From: Bacteroides cellulosilyticus DSM 14838
GTDB lineage: Bacteria > Bacteroidota > Bacteroidia > Bacteroidales > Bacteroidaceae
Direction of reading: 5' to 3'
NCBI RefSeq assembly: GCF_000158035.1
Contig: NZ_EQ973490.1
Span: forward strand, 291,652-340,769
Length of the DNA: 49,118 nucleotides
Program-made: the position numbers and the translations under genes
In this document: positions 1-10,271 of the stretch, piece by piece
Position numbering within the stretch: the first letter of the stretch is position 1
Layout of the letters: each line of letters starts with the position of its first letter
Notes under the pieces: model-generated
Databases searched by the model: none
Seen by the model: only the letters and a program-made list of their open reading frames with translations
What the model was told of the DNA's origin: nothing

Positions 1-13
1 TTTATCATCGGAA

Positions 14-189
14 CTATTTTATTAACTCACCTTTCTTTTGTAATCTCTCAATGATTTCCATATATACTAGAGTTTACCTTGTACCATCTTCTCATCTTTT
101 TCAGGAGCCAAAATCCGGCAAGGCGAATTTGTGGTAATTTTTACAAACAACAATAAAACTGTAAGTAACAATAAAATTTTTGTTCTCAT
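14..189 (-). pseudogene. Small leader-like ORF, probably frameshifted remnant
   Basis: An ATG at 189 opens a 40-codon frame ending with TAG at 67-69. It begins with basic residues and a strongly hydrophobic stretch (MRTKILLLLTVLLLF), like a signal peptide or single membrane helix, and ends KDEKMVQGKL. Directly after the stop, the neighbouring frame reads YMEIIERLQKKGELIK and stops at 14-16, so one lost base near 68-72 would join them into a protein of about 57 residues. A TATATTTG box on the minus strand (230-237) lies about 40 bases upstream, fitting the Bacteroides -7 consensus. I recognise no family. It could also be an intact 40-aa protein. Confidence 0.3.
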
Positions 190-361
190 AATACAGATAT
201 TAATAAGACTCCTTAATTATTATACGATACAAATATAAAGTATCTCTTTTATTTTGTTATTATCCAAACACGATATATCATAGGACATTATCGATTCGCA
301 GTCAACAGATGGAATTATCCAAGCGAAAAACGATAACAAATAAGATTTTATCGACTTTTAA

Positions 362-391
362 TTGTACATTTACTACTTATTATTATATTTG
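362..391 (+). promoter_or_regulatory. Bacteroides-type promoter for the AraC-family gene
   Basis: TTG at 362-364 and TATATTTG at 384-391 are 19 bases apart, matching the Bacteroidetes -33/-7 arrangement. The AraC-family start codon is 35 bases downstream. Upstream, the hexamer CGATAA or its complement occurs three times (287-292, 331-336, 348-353); this could be a binding site but is weak evidence. Confidence 0.6.
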
Positions 392-426
392 TAGCAGCTT
401 ATTCTAATCATATTAACACAAGTCTT

Positions 427-1290
427 ATGCTACAATCCATTGATCAATTGCACCTATTAGTATTAAATGTAGGATTGGCCATTCATAATGCCGATTGGAA
501 CTGGAAAAACGTAAATAGCCCGTTTACAAGACTCTATTACATTAATGAAGGAATCGCTAAATTAAAAACTCCCTCCGGCATTCACGAATTAAAACCCAAC
601 CACCTCTATCTGATTCCATCTTTCATGCTGCATAGCTATATTTGTGATTCACATTTTAGTCATTACTACATGCATATATATGAAGATCATCAGTCTGAAT
701 CCAGTTTTCTGGAAGATTGGAACTTTCCTTTTGAAATTCCCGCCAGCAAACTGGATTTGGCATTATTCAAGAGGTTATGTGACATAAATCCAGCTATGGG
801 CTTACCACAATCCGATCCAACGACCTATGACAACAGCCCCACATTAATTCAAAATATCATAAGAAATAAGCAACGGACTTTCTCTGTAAAAGTTGAGTCA
901 AGAGGGATTGTTTACCAACTTGTATCCCGTTTTCTAAAAGAAGCAAAACCCAGAATTGAAACTAAAGATACTCGTATACAAAAAACGCTCTCGTTTATTC
1001 GGAAAAAACTCTATGAGCCCACTGATATTAATATATTATCTGAAATAACCAATCTTTCCAAAGACCATTTTATACGTTTATTCAAGAAAGAAGTGGGAAC
1101 CACCCCATTGCAATACATCAATCAAAAAAAAATCGAAAAAGCTCAATTGATATTGATTACTGAAGATATGCCAGTCAAGAATATCGCTTATATGTTGGGA
1201 TACGAAGATCACTCCTATTTCATCCGACTTTTTAAGAAAACCGTAGGAATAACCCCACTTGAATATAGACTAAAATTCAGTAAAGTATAA
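427..1290 (+). CDS. AraC-family transcriptional regulator
   Basis: A 287-aa cytoplasmic DNA-binding protein. The first ~170 residues fit the cupin-like sensing half of sugar-responsive AraC proteins (ELKPNHLYLIPSFMLHSY resembles the beta-barrel segment with ligand-side histidines). Residues ~185-285 hold two helix-turn-helix units, with DHFIRLFKKEVGTTPLQYI followed by a second copy around HSYFIRLFKKTVGITPLEY, the usual AraC signature. It has no signal peptide or membrane helix. It converges on the GH31 gene that ends the glycosidase cluster, so control of that cluster is plausible but inferred. The ligand is unknown. Confidence 0.9.
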   Translation: MLQSIDQLHLLVLNVGLAIHNADWNWKNVNSPFTRLYYINEGIAKLKTPSGIHELKPNHLYLIPSFMLHSYICDSHFSHYYMHIYEDHQSESSFLEDWNFPFEIPASKLDLALFKRLCDINPAMGLPQSDPTTYDNSPTLIQNIIRNKQRTFSVKVESRGIVYQLVSRFLKEAKPRIETKDTRIQKTLSFIRKKLYEPTDINILSEITNLSKDHFIRLFKKEVGTTPLQYINQKKIEKAQLILITEDMPVKNIAYMLGYEDHSYFIRLFKKTVGITPLEYRLKFSKV

Positions 1291-1318
1291 AGTAATCTTA
1301 GAGACAATCATGCGCTTA

Positions 1319-1347
1319 GAGGTTGGATAAAATTCTATCCAAACCTC
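1319..1347. terminator. Hairpin between convergent araC-like and GH31 genes
   Basis: GAGGTTGGATA (1319-1329) pairs with TATCCAAACCTC (1336-1347) with one bulged base and a six-base loop. A second, looser pair (CCTACTCC near 1350 and GGAGTAGG near 1399) follows. The position between two converging stop codons suits a bidirectional terminator, although neither arm has a long T run. Confidence 0.5.
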
Positions 1348-1461
1348 ACCTACTCCATAGTTGTATCGTATAAAGGTATCCCTGCATGGAATAAGCAAGG
1401 AGTAGGTAAGGCTCAGATAAGGTGATGCGGATCATTTCTACTACTGAATCATAATATAACA

Positions 1462-3612
1462 TCATTTAGTCATATATCTAAAGATATAATCGCTATATGA
1501 CCATACATTTTTACCTCCAGGAATGCTCGCTTTACCCATTTTATTATTAGAAGCATCCACATCTACAGTTAATACTATACGAACAAACTCTCCTTTCTGA
1601 TAGTTGAACGTTTCCCCATCATCATCATAAAGATCATATATACCCGGTGCGTTTCCATAATGACGAACTTCTAAAGGATATTGTTTGTTATCTATCTGTC
1701 GGATAGGGGGAAACATCGGAACGATTCCTCCATCTTTCACATATACAGGAATTTTATCCAAGCCGGGACTTACACTGATAATTTCTCCTTCACCGGCAAA
1801 TTCTCCGGTGTAGAAGTCATACCATTTTCCCTTAGGCAATATGACTTTACGTTCCTTCTCCCCCTCAAACAAAGGCGCTACCAATAAGGAGTTACCAACC
1901 ATAAACTGATCTTTCACTTCTTTTTTAATAGCCAACGCATACGGATTATTCGTAGCGTCGAAAGATACCTGCAACATTTTCTCATCCATATTATACCCTT
2001 CTTCCAAATTCATGGCACGAACAGGCGGAGTCCCTTTAAAAGTATAATCAGCAAAGGCGGTATATAGATAGGGGATCAATTGCATCCTAAGCAGCGAAAT
2101 AGCTTTCACACTCTCGGCCACCTCAGGAAAAGTCCAGGGTTTTGTTCCATCCGCCCATGCATTCAACATAGCCAGCGGAGAGAAGCAAACAGTTTGCATA
2201 CGGCGCAGCCATTCTTCAGAAGTCCGTGAAGCGCGTACTTCGGGAGTCCAGAGTACTCCAATAAATGAACTATTAACTAATGCTGTGATAAAATCGTGAT
2301 GATTGTAATAGTCGTTATAAATAACATAAGGAAAAGAAGTAGTTCCCGCATTGGCCGCGCGTACCAATCCATATGTACGCTTATTCTCATCCTTATACAT
2401 CTGAGTAGTGACTTTCTGCATTAATGAACCATAAATTTGTCGCATCTGCTCAGCGGAAGTTCCTGAAGGGAAAGAGGCAACATCCGGCCATAACCACGAA
2501 TCATAACCGTCATTCTCATCCATCTTATAGCCACTTACCCCTAAATTCAATTGGTGTTTCTTAAAATGATCAATCAATATTCGTTGAGCTTCAGACATCA
2601 TATAATCCGGAACAATGCCGCACCAAACAGTATGACTACTTGTATAGGGCTTAATTCTATCATATAATTCCCCTTTGGGAGAAATATATGGGTTCATCCA
2701 AAGGTTTGTTTGAATATTGCTCTCTTTCATTTTTTTGGTAAATGCCTGGGGATTTGGGAACCGAGTATTGTCCCACTCATATGTGCAAGGATAGGAAGCT
2801 GTCATCCAACCTGGTTCAAGTCCAACCACATTCAGCGGGAATCCTTTGTCTCTAAATTCCTGCACTTCCCGTTCTATTTCCGTATCGGTAAACAGGCTTG
2901 GTACCCTATGCCAGAATCCCAATCCCCATTTGGGAGGCAAACAACCTCCCCCATTATAAAGATTATAACGACGAACTACATCTAGCATCGTCTTACCGGA
3001 GAATACAATAACTTCAGCTCCTTCAGCTGGAATCAGAAACTCAAGGTTGTCTGAATAAGGTTGTGCAGTCCAGTCCTTATCAGTATTTCTATCTTTTGCA
3101 ACCGGAGGATTAGAACTATCCTGACGGACACTTGTTCCTACCCAAACATCAATATAACGGGCAGAATTAATCAATGCACCGTATCCTTTGCTGGAGACAA
3201 AAAAGGGAATAGGAGCATGTGTACGGCCATTATCACTTCCTCCATAATGATCGACATGCAGGCGCATAACTCTGCCTCGTTGTTCTACCGTTTTGAAATT
3301 CAGACCAAGACCAAATATTTTTTCATCTTTGTCAAGTGGAAAACGTATATAAGTCTTACCATCCACAACTTCCGTTTTAACATCTTTAGGATCAATGGCA
3401 AGTGGAGCGTCTCCTATTTCTTCAATGGCTTTCCATTGAGGAGTAATATCCAGTTCACTCAGGAGAGTAACCTTCTCCTGTTTGCCAACGGAAATTTTCC
3501 ATATCCCTTGTCCTTCTTTTTTCCATTCTAAATTAACATTATCTTTCTGCACACAAGCAAACGCGGCAAGTACCATAAACAGTCCGCAAACATATATTAC
3601 AATCTTTCTCAT
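1462..3612 (-). CDS. GH31 family glycoside hydrolase, lipoprotein
   Basis: A 716-aa retaining glycosidase of family 31, whose members act on alpha-glucosides, alpha-xylosides or alpha-galactosides. The start gives a signal peptide ending at a lipobox-like AAFAC (Cys20), so a lipid-anchored envelope protein is likely. The N-terminal beta-sandwich (~30-220) leads into a TIM barrel. The expected nucleophile is Asp365 in YKMDEND and the acid/base Asp488 in WADGTKPW; C-terminal beta domains follow. The nucleophile context differs from the alpha-xylosidase KTDFGE motif, so substrate should not be assigned by name. It is the last gene of the minus-strand cluster, 22 bases after a GH29 gene. Alpha-galactosidase or alpha-xylosidase are both possible. 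Confidence 0.85.
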   Translation of the reverse strand: MRKIVIYVCGLFMVLAAFACVQKDNVNLEWKKEGQGIWKISVGKQEKVTLLSELDITPQWKAIEEIGDAPLAIDPKDVKTEVVDGKTYIRFPLDKDEKIFGLGLNFKTVEQRGRVMRLHVDHYGGSDNGRTHAPIPFFVSSKGYGALINSARYIDVWVGTSVRQDSSNPPVAKDRNTDKDWTAQPYSDNLEFLIPAEGAEVIVFSGKTMLDVVRRYNLYNGGGCLPPKWGLGFWHRVPSLFTDTEIEREVQEFRDKGFPLNVVGLEPGWMTASYPCTYEWDNTRFPNPQAFTKKMKESNIQTNLWMNPYISPKGELYDRIKPYTSSHTVWCGIVPDYMMSEAQRILIDHFKKHQLNLGVSGYKMDENDGYDSWLWPDVASFPSGTSAEQMRQIYGSLMQKVTTQMYKDENKRTYGLVRAANAGTTSFPYVIYNDYYNHHDFITALVNSSFIGVLWTPEVRASRTSEEWLRRMQTVCFSPLAMLNAWADGTKPWTFPEVAESVKAISLLRMQLIPYLYTAFADYTFKGTPPVRAMNLEEGYNMDEKMLQVSFDATNNPYALAIKKEVKDQFMVGNSLLVAPLFEGEKERKVILPKGKWYDFYTGEFAGEGEIISVSPGLDKIPVYVKDGGIVPMFPPIRQIDNKQYPLEVRHYGNAPGIYDLYDDDGETFNYQKGEFVRIVLTVDVDASNNKMGKASIPGGKNVWSYSDYIFRYMTK

Positions 3613-3634
3613 TATAAGCGAATTATTTTTGTTA

Positions 3635-5152
3635 TTAATTGCATTCTATCTTAAACACTACAGCATTATTCCCTTGTACAATAGGAACTTTCACCTGCAA
3701 TCCTTCCTTAGTCAGTTCCCAAGGAACGAGTTGATTGGAGCCTATAACCGAAACATTTTCTATTTTCAACGCCTTGATCTTTTTTTTAAAGCTTTTGAAC
3801 GTCATGGTTTTACCAGCTTCGGGAACCCCTAAAGTAATCGCATAAACAGTCTTTCCCTTTGTAGTATACCGCACATCATCTGCCGTGTATTTTAGCTTCA
3901 TAAACTCTTTATGATTTTCAAAGTCTCCCACCGGTTGACTGGTAGGGCCTTCGCCAAACACATACCAAGGTCGGGTTCCATAAATAGCTTCTCCATTTAT
4001 CTTTAGCCAGTCTCCAATATTCAATAAGATGGATTGCTGCTCTTGTGGAATGATACCATCAGAGCGGGGAGACACATTTAACATAAGAACGCCATTCTTA
4101 CTGACCACATCAATCAACACATTTATCAGGTCTTCGCTTTTTCGCAACTCCATATCTTCGGTAAAACACCAGCTATCTGTACTTATTGTCTCTTCAGTGG
4201 TCCACAAACGTGATTCTATCTCTTGTTTTCTGGATTTCTCCAGAATCTCCATACTAACATTCAAAGGTAAGTCTTCCTGCTTGCGAAAGATAGCTACCTC
4301 CTTGTTCTTCTTTTTAGCATCCTCTAAAAAATACTGAGTAAATTTATAGAGATATTCTTCAGGAATAAGGTTAAGCCAAGAATCAAAATAGATAATATCC
4401 GGGCTATAATTATCAATAACCTCCTTCAATTCTCCCAACCAAATAGGCTCGTAAAACTCCTCGGGGGTTACGTTCCCATAAAGTAAACGAAGCATCGGAT
4501 TGTTAGATGAAGTAGGCATCTCTTCTGAATAAGGGAAATGACTATCGTATAGATCCCAGAATTCAGGACGATCAGGCCTTTCCGTGTTTTTATAACGTTG
4601 TAACAAACGGGCATGATGGAAGGTGGTCATCACTTTCATTCCATGTTTTTTTAACTCTCGGCTGTATTCTCCCAGAACATCTCGTTTAGGTCCCATTAAC
4701 GCGACATTCCAAGGGGTAATTTTACTGTCCCACATAGCAACCCCGTCGTGATGTTCAGCTACTTGGCCACCAAACTTTGCACCGGCGCGCTGAAATAAAT
4801 CAACCCATTCTTTAGCATTAAAGTGCTCCGCTCTAAAAAGAGGAACCAATTTATCATATCCGAACTCTCTAGGATCCCCATAATGTTCTTTATGATATTG
4901 ATACTCTTTACGACTCTCCATAAACATATGCCGGGAATACCACTCATACGAGTAAGCTGGCACAGAATATACACCCCAATGCAGATATATACCAAACTTA
5001 GCATCTTTCAACCAATCCGGTTCCCGATTATAAGCATTCTCTTTAGATAGAGATTTCCAATTCTTCTTATATGACTCACTCTGTGCACTTGCTTGAAAAG
5101 ACAGCGTACAAAGCAACAGTATTAGTGAATAAACAGTACTCTTGGTTTCCAT
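3635..5152 (-). CDS. GH29 alpha-L-fucosidase (copy 1)
   Basis: A 505-aa retaining alpha-L-fucosidase candidate that would remove terminal L-fucose. A signal peptide ending near QASA indicates export to the periplasm. Family 29 blocks are clear: KFGIYLHWGVYSVPAY (~53-68), VAEHHDGVAMWD (~132-143) and PDIIYFDSWL, where Asp257 is the expected nucleophile. A C-terminal beta-sandwich runs from ~390. The gene at 10268-11785 is a close paralogue of identical length, sharing LLYGNVTPEEFYEPIW and many other blocks. The two copies flank two GH78 genes, implying the same glycan or two related fucosyl linkages. It is 23 bases after the GH78 gene and probably co-transcribed. No SusC/SusD pair accompanies it. 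Confidence 0.9.
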   Translation of the reverse strand: METKSTVYSLILLLCTLSFQASAQSESYKKNWKSLSKENAYNREPDWLKDAKFGIYLHWGVYSVPAYSYEWYSRHMFMESRKEYQYHKEHYGDPREFGYDKLVPLFRAEHFNAKEWVDLFQRAGAKFGGQVAEHHDGVAMWDSKITPWNVALMGPKRDVLGEYSRELKKHGMKVMTTFHHARLLQRYKNTERPDRPEFWDLYDSHFPYSEEMPTSSNNPMLRLLYGNVTPEEFYEPIWLGELKEVIDNYSPDIIYFDSWLNLIPEEYLYKFTQYFLEDAKKKNKEVAIFRKQEDLPLNVSMEILEKSRKQEIESRLWTTEETISTDSWCFTEDMELRKSEDLINVLIDVVSKNGVLMLNVSPRSDGIIPQEQQSILLNIGDWLKINGEAIYGTRPWYVFGEGPTSQPVGDFENHKEFMKLKYTADDVRYTTKGKTVYAITLGVPEAGKTMTFKSFKKKIKALKIENVSVIGSNQLVPWELTKEGLQVKVPIVQGNNAVVFKIECN

Positions 5153-5175
5153 ATAAATCTTTTAATAAATGAACT

Positions 5176-7962
5176 CTAATAAGGTGATATAGAAAATGAA
5201 TAATCTCCTGAACCAATTTCATAAATACTCCGTCCATTTTCTACTCTTATAAATTGAATATCAGCCTTCTCTTTTATTGGTTTCCCGCTTTCTTGGATGA
5301 GTTCAACATCTACTCCTGGCAAGTATACCCATGCAGTGGTATTAACAGGAACGGTAACCTTATAAACAAACGAAGTATCTTTAATTTCCCACTTGCTTTT
5401 AATTTCTCCATAAGGGGATTTGAATGAAACATCTGCCCAATAGATATTCCCTACCATCTCTGGGTGTAGTATAAACTTCTTAAAAGCAACACTCTCTTTG
5501 TCCGCCCTTACACCACCAATACCGCTATAAAACCATTCCATCAAATGCCCCAGCATGCAATGATTATGCGAAGCTGTTTGTAAGGCCGCCCAAGATTCGG
5601 TAAGCGAAGTAGCCCCTTGTTTCAGTTGGTAGCCATAACCAGGCTTATCCGATTGGCTATTCATATCATATATTACATCGGACGCACCTTCCATTTCCAG
5701 TACGCGTAATAGATACCTGAATCCAATATCTCCTGCCGTAATACTATTATCTCGATTATGGATATCTGCAATAATTTGTTTCAAACAGCTTTCACGATCT
5801 TCGCCGTTCACTAAATTCATATAAAGAGCAATAGCATTCGCCGTCTGGCTTCCCCGATCATAATATCCCTTTTCCACATTAAAAAACTTTGCGTTGAAGG
5901 CAATCTTCACCTTGGTTGCCAGTTCCGTGTATTTGTGATATTCGAGTTCTTTATTCAAGAGCTTAGATGTTTCGGCAAGAATATTTAAATTATAATAATA
6001 TAAAGCGGTAGGTGTTAGTCCTCTCGTTGTAAGCTGGCTGTAACCGGGATGATTGGGTCCCAAATCATACCAATCACCTAAACCATGATACAGTATATGA
6101 TACTTACAACGGGACGTTAAGTAATCTACATAAGAAACCATCAAATGATAATTTTCCTCTAGCACAGATAGATCACCATACCATCGATATAAAAACCAAG
6201 GTAATATAACCCCAGCACTTCCCCATTCGGGCGAATCCCTAAAGTCATGAGGAAAGCTTGCATATTCCGGTGCCGTATTAGGTATTAGTCCATTCTCTAA
6301 TTGAGAATCCTTCATGTCATTTACGATTTTAGTATACATCTGCTTTATATCATAACAATAAGCAATAGAGCTGCTCATTAAATGAGCCACTTCTAGCCAC
6401 CCTAGCTTCTCGCGATGCGGACAATCGGTCAATACATGTGACATATTACTTTTGACTGACCAATCAATCAATGAGTAGATATTGTTAAATACCGAAGAAG
6501 AACAGGCAAACTGTCCTACCTCTTCAGAGGTGTTGGAAACGTGCAGCAGGCTTAAATCTTCAATAACCGGAAGCCCTTGAGGATTTTTAACCCCTATCGG
6601 AACTGCCCCCTCAACCTGCACATACCTGAATCCATAATACGAGAAAGAAGGACTCCAATTTTCCGTGCCATTGCCTGACAAGGTATATGAAAACCAATAA
6701 GGAGTTCCGCTATTATTCTGATTGGCAAGCCCATCTTTTGTCAGATACTCTGCTGGCTTCATCACTACTTTTGCTCCAAATTTACCTTTAACTTTCAAAG
6801 CTATTATGGCAGAAGCATTCTGTCCAAAGTCATAAATATAAATGCCTGGATGAGTTTCTCGAACACTGATACTTCTTAATTGTTTCTTAACTTTCAGAGG
6901 CATCGAGATTTGAGAAGACAAGTTACCCACAGCAAAAATTTCGGTTGCATTTATCCATGAAATATCATTAAAATCTGACGTATCCCACCCCCTTTGTTCC
7001 AGAGTGGCATCATAATCCTCGCCCCCATATATACTTGAGAAAGTTATCGGGCTTTGAGTAACTTTCCAGCTATGGTCACTATTAATGTCATTGGTTGTAC
7101 CATCTGCATAAGTGATATGTACTTTGCAAATCATCTTTGGAAAAGAAAAAGTCGAAATAAGTTTTCTATATCGGGTTGAATCACGGGGAACATGCAAAAA
7201 TCCATTCCCCAATCTTACACCTAACACATTTTCTCCGCTGAGTAGTTGGTCAGTCACATCAAATGTTACGTACAAAGAAGATTTATCGTACTTACTCCAG
7301 CCTGGATCTAGAAAATGGTCACCAACCTTTTTGCCATTGAGACTCAATTCGAAATGTCCCAACCCGGAGATGAAAACCGTAGCCGATTGTATTTTTTTAG
7401 TTTCGACCTGAAACGGTTTGCGGAATTGAGGCATCCGAGCTTCCTTTTCCAGATAGTCCACTTTATTACCAGCTAACTGAAATCCAGGATACACCACATC
7501 TTTTGGAGATACACTCTCCATAGCAATCCAACGGGCAGGAGCCCAGTCTTCCTGCTTCATCAATCCCATCTGAAAACTTTTTATCTCCGACCATTTCGAC
7601 TGGACTCCTTGGTTATCCCATACTTGTACTTTCCAATAATAACGTGCAGCCGACAGCAGCTTTTTTCCTCCAAACAATATATTTATCGATATTTCTGAGT
7701 TACACCTCCCAGAATCCCAAATATTACCGATGTCCTTCTTCAAAAGGTCTTCATTGTCCGAAACCAATATCCGGTAACCAACCTGAGTTAGATTTCTAGT
7801 ATCTCCTAAAAGTTTCCATGAGAAAGTAGGTTTCAACGTTTGCACCCCCATTGGACATTCCTGGTTCTCACATCGTATATCAATTATCTCTATCTTTTTC
7901 GCCTGCAAAGAGCCGGCAAATAAGAATAGAGCTATCCAACCAAATACTTTCAAAATATTCAT
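5176..7962 (-). CDS. GH78 alpha-L-rhamnosidase, multi-domain
   Basis: A 928-aa exported glycosidase with a signal peptide (~1-21). N-terminal residues ~25-130 form a fibronectin-like domain, ~170-330 a beta-sandwich with Bac_rhamnosid_N character (SGLGHFELSLNGKKVGDHFLDPG region), and ~480-830 the (alpha/alpha)6 barrel. The barrel holds the family block DCPHREKLGWLE (Asp513 to Glu524) and the NGLIPNTAPEY and WGSAGVILPW segments. A C-terminal beta domain follows. Family 78 inverts and releases L-rhamnose from plant glycosides, pectin branches or bacterial polysaccharides. The gene lies 11 bases after the other GH78 gene. The two differ strongly in length and catalytic block, so they are not recent duplicates. 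Confidence 0.9.
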   Translation of the reverse strand: MNILKVFGWIALFLFAGSLQAKKIEIIDIRCENQECPMGVQTLKPTFSWKLLGDTRNLTQVGYRILVSDNEDLLKKDIGNIWDSGRCNSEISINILFGGKKLLSAARYYWKVQVWDNQGVQSKWSEIKSFQMGLMKQEDWAPARWIAMESVSPKDVVYPGFQLAGNKVDYLEKEARMPQFRKPFQVETKKIQSATVFISGLGHFELSLNGKKVGDHFLDPGWSKYDKSSLYVTFDVTDQLLSGENVLGVRLGNGFLHVPRDSTRYRKLISTFSFPKMICKVHITYADGTTNDINSDHSWKVTQSPITFSSIYGGEDYDATLEQRGWDTSDFNDISWINATEIFAVGNLSSQISMPLKVKKQLRSISVRETHPGIYIYDFGQNASAIIALKVKGKFGAKVVMKPAEYLTKDGLANQNNSGTPYWFSYTLSGNGTENWSPSFSYYGFRYVQVEGAVPIGVKNPQGLPVIEDLSLLHVSNTSEEVGQFACSSSVFNNIYSLIDWSVKSNMSHVLTDCPHREKLGWLEVAHLMSSSIAYCYDIKQMYTKIVNDMKDSQLENGLIPNTAPEYASFPHDFRDSPEWGSAGVILPWFLYRWYGDLSVLEENYHLMVSYVDYLTSRCKYHILYHGLGDWYDLGPNHPGYSQLTTRGLTPTALYYYNLNILAETSKLLNKELEYHKYTELATKVKIAFNAKFFNVEKGYYDRGSQTANAIALYMNLVNGEDRESCLKQIIADIHNRDNSITAGDIGFRYLLRVLEMEGASDVIYDMNSQSDKPGYGYQLKQGATSLTESWAALQTASHNHCMLGHLMEWFYSGIGGVRADKESVAFKKFILHPEMVGNIYWADVSFKSPYGEIKSKWEIKDTSFVYKVTVPVNTTAWVYLPGVDVELIQESGKPIKEKADIQFIRVENGRSIYEIGSGDYSFSISPY

Positions 7963-7973
7963 AATCGTATTCT

Positions 7974-10271
7974 TTAATGATTTATTGATTGAAACATATA
8001 ATTCCCACCTCTGACCAAAAACTTGATATGCGTTTGCGAATCATCCTCATAAGCCAACGCTACCCGGTTAATTCTATATGCACCTTGTTTCCATATCAAT
8101 GTACCATTTACTCTAATTTCTTTAGTATTATTAATAGGAACGCCCACTACAGTAGGTATATCAACAGGAGTTTTTACATCGATCGTAATCCCTTTCTCTT
8201 CTTGAACAAACGAGCTTTTAATCATTCCTTTTACAGATGCAACCTCAGCCTTGGCCTGTCGTATATTTCCCGGTTGAGGTACAATGGCAATCTGTTCATA
8301 TCCTGGTTTTAGCGGGGCTATACCACACAGATATTGCGATAAAATGGTTAAACCTCCTCCTGTCCATGCATGATTTACGGTACCGGCAGCATATCCTTCG
8401 ATTCCTATATTCCAATGTTCAAAGAGAGTAGAGAAATAAGGATCTTCCACCATATACTTCATTCGTTCTTTATGCCTGGCCAATGCCTCAACTTCGTATC
8501 CCATCATCATCATGGCTTCAAAAACATACTTCTCCATATAAGGACTTGAGTGTTTTTCAGTCTTGAAGATGTTCAATAATGCCTCATACTTATCTTTATC
8601 GGCAAGTCCTGCAACAACGGCCAATGCTTGTACCCTATCATCTGTTTTGCCCTTATATGAAGAGTCACGATAAGCTATACCCGTCCAGTAATGTGTATTA
8701 AACGCATTCTTAAAAGAAGTCATCCGGCGAATATAGCTGTCCGCATCATTTGTGTATCCCAATTCCAATGCCATCTGATACATACCTTTCAATGCTAAAT
8801 AATACCAGACATTAATCAGAAGAAACATGTCTCGTTCACTTCCCCAGTCGCCCCATACCCATCCAACATTCCGAAAAGACACAACACCCGTTTCATTCTC
8901 TTTCCACAGTTCCATATATCTCTTAATTGCTGGATACAGATGATGCAGGGTTACTTTATCCCCGGTATGTAAGTAATAGTTCCAAGCGCCATAATAACCC
9001 ACAGAGGCCAATGTCTGCCCAGGAAGTTCCAGGCGCCAGTTACCGGCAGGGACCGGAGCAAATATACTACCATCATCTTGTTGCCAGTCAATGATTTCAC
9101 AAAGCCATTTCTTAGTTAGTGCATGACTGGAAGGAGAAAGAGCATAAAAAGATTCGCCCGATTCATTCACTGCATCGCCTGTCCATTGGGCACGTTCTCG
9201 TTCGGGGCAATCCATATAGGTATCACGCATTGTAACATACAACGTACGTAATGATTTCCGCCAAAGTTGATTCAAGAAGGCATCTGAAGAATAGAAGCTT
9301 CCGGCAAGATCACAATCATATCCTGTTTCCCGATATTTCACATCCAACACTTCCACTTCTTCAGGAATGAAATAATACATCCGGTGCCCATTCATCCATC
9401 CTAAACTCTCATACTCCTGTATACCTGCCTTCGTTATGTATTCCGCCCGAAGATTTTCGGTAGCTCCATTATAATAATAGTAATTATCTGTCCCCATTAC
9501 TATCCTGCAACCTTCTGGTGATTTTATTTTAATATAAGGTGTAAACTGGGCATTATAAGGTAGCACACATATCAGAGTATCCTTACTTTTATATGACTTC
9601 ACATAATTTTTCAGGCCGAAATCTTTCCATAAAGGGATAGGCCTTTTAACTAATTTATTCCAAGGTGCACCTCCAGCCTTCTGTAGCTTTGAAGCCCCTG
9701 GAAAGGAGGATTTAAAAGACTGAGTGACCCATCCCTCCATTTCCTTACGAGCATCGTAAAGAATACTAGATTCGGACAAACGGAAATTAGGCTTTGGCCC
9801 AGAACACGTTGAATAAGCCTCGTTAATACAACATGTCCAGCTATTATCACTTATGATCTCGATACCTGAAGTTTGGCAATCAAATAGAAACCCCGCCTTC
9901 CCACTGCTATTATGTGAGAATCCTTGTTTACCGAAATACCAGACTAAAGCGGCAATTGTATTCGAACCTGCTTTTAGATAAGGAGCAATATCTACTTCAT
10001 CATAATAGGTATCTTCCGGATTAGGTCCCCGCTTTAAACCGCCTTCAAATACCACCAGATTATCGTTTATCCAAAGCCAATATTTACTATCAGCCGCAAT
10101 GCGAGCTATAGCCTCATCGGGAACCTGCACTATATGAATGGTTTTGCGATAACTCAACCAAGTGTTAGGTTCACTTTGACAAGCATCCGTACTAATCCAA
10201 TAGGCTTTCCAGTCATAGCCAAATGATGAAAGGCTGACCAAGCACAGGAGTAAAGTTACGATAAATTTCAT
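7974..10271 (-). CDS. GH78-type alpha-L-rhamnosidase, shorter form
   Basis: A 765-aa exported protein (signal peptide ending near SSFG) of the alpha-L-rhamnosidase/six-hairpin superfamily. An N-terminal jelly-roll (~20-190) precedes the (alpha/alpha)6 barrel. The acid-side block is DCPERERAQWTGD starting at Asp354, closer to classical GH78 than the block in the neighbouring 928-aa protein. HAWTGGGLTILSQYL marks the end of the barrel, followed by a beta domain. Its ATG overlaps the stop of the upstream GH29 gene by four bases (ATGA), showing translational coupling within one transcript. It presumably strips alpha-rhamnosyl groups from the oligosaccharides processed by the neighbouring fucosidases; the exact linkage cannot be read from sequence. 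Confidence 0.85.
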   Translation of the reverse strand: MKFIVTLLLCLVSLSSFGYDWKAYWISTDACQSEPNTWLSYRKTIHIVQVPDEAIARIAADSKYWLWINDNLVVFEGGLKRGPNPEDTYYDEVDIAPYLKAGSNTIAALVWYFGKQGFSHNSSGKAGFLFDCQTSGIEIISDNSWTCCINEAYSTCSGPKPNFRLSESSILYDARKEMEGWVTQSFKSSFPGASKLQKAGGAPWNKLVKRPIPLWKDFGLKNYVKSYKSKDTLICVLPYNAQFTPYIKIKSPEGCRIVMGTDNYYYYNGATENLRAEYITKAGIQEYESLGWMNGHRMYYFIPEEVEVLDVKYRETGYDCDLAGSFYSSDAFLNQLWRKSLRTLYVTMRDTYMDCPERERAQWTGDAVNESGESFYALSPSSHALTKKWLCEIIDWQQDDGSIFAPVPAGNWRLELPGQTLASVGYYGAWNYYLHTGDKVTLHHLYPAIKRYMELWKENETGVVSFRNVGWVWGDWGSERDMFLLINVWYYLALKGMYQMALELGYTNDADSYIRRMTSFKNAFNTHYWTGIAYRDSSYKGKTDDRVQALAVVAGLADKDKYEALLNIFKTEKHSSPYMEKYVFEAMMMMGYEVEALARHKERMKYMVEDPYFSTLFEHWNIGIEGYAAGTVNHAWTGGGLTILSQYLCGIAPLKPGYEQIAIVPQPGNIRQAKAEVASVKGMIKSSFVQEEKGITIDVKTPVDIPTVVGVPINNTKEIRVNGTLIWKQGAYRINRVALAYEDDSQTHIKFLVRGGNYMFQSINH

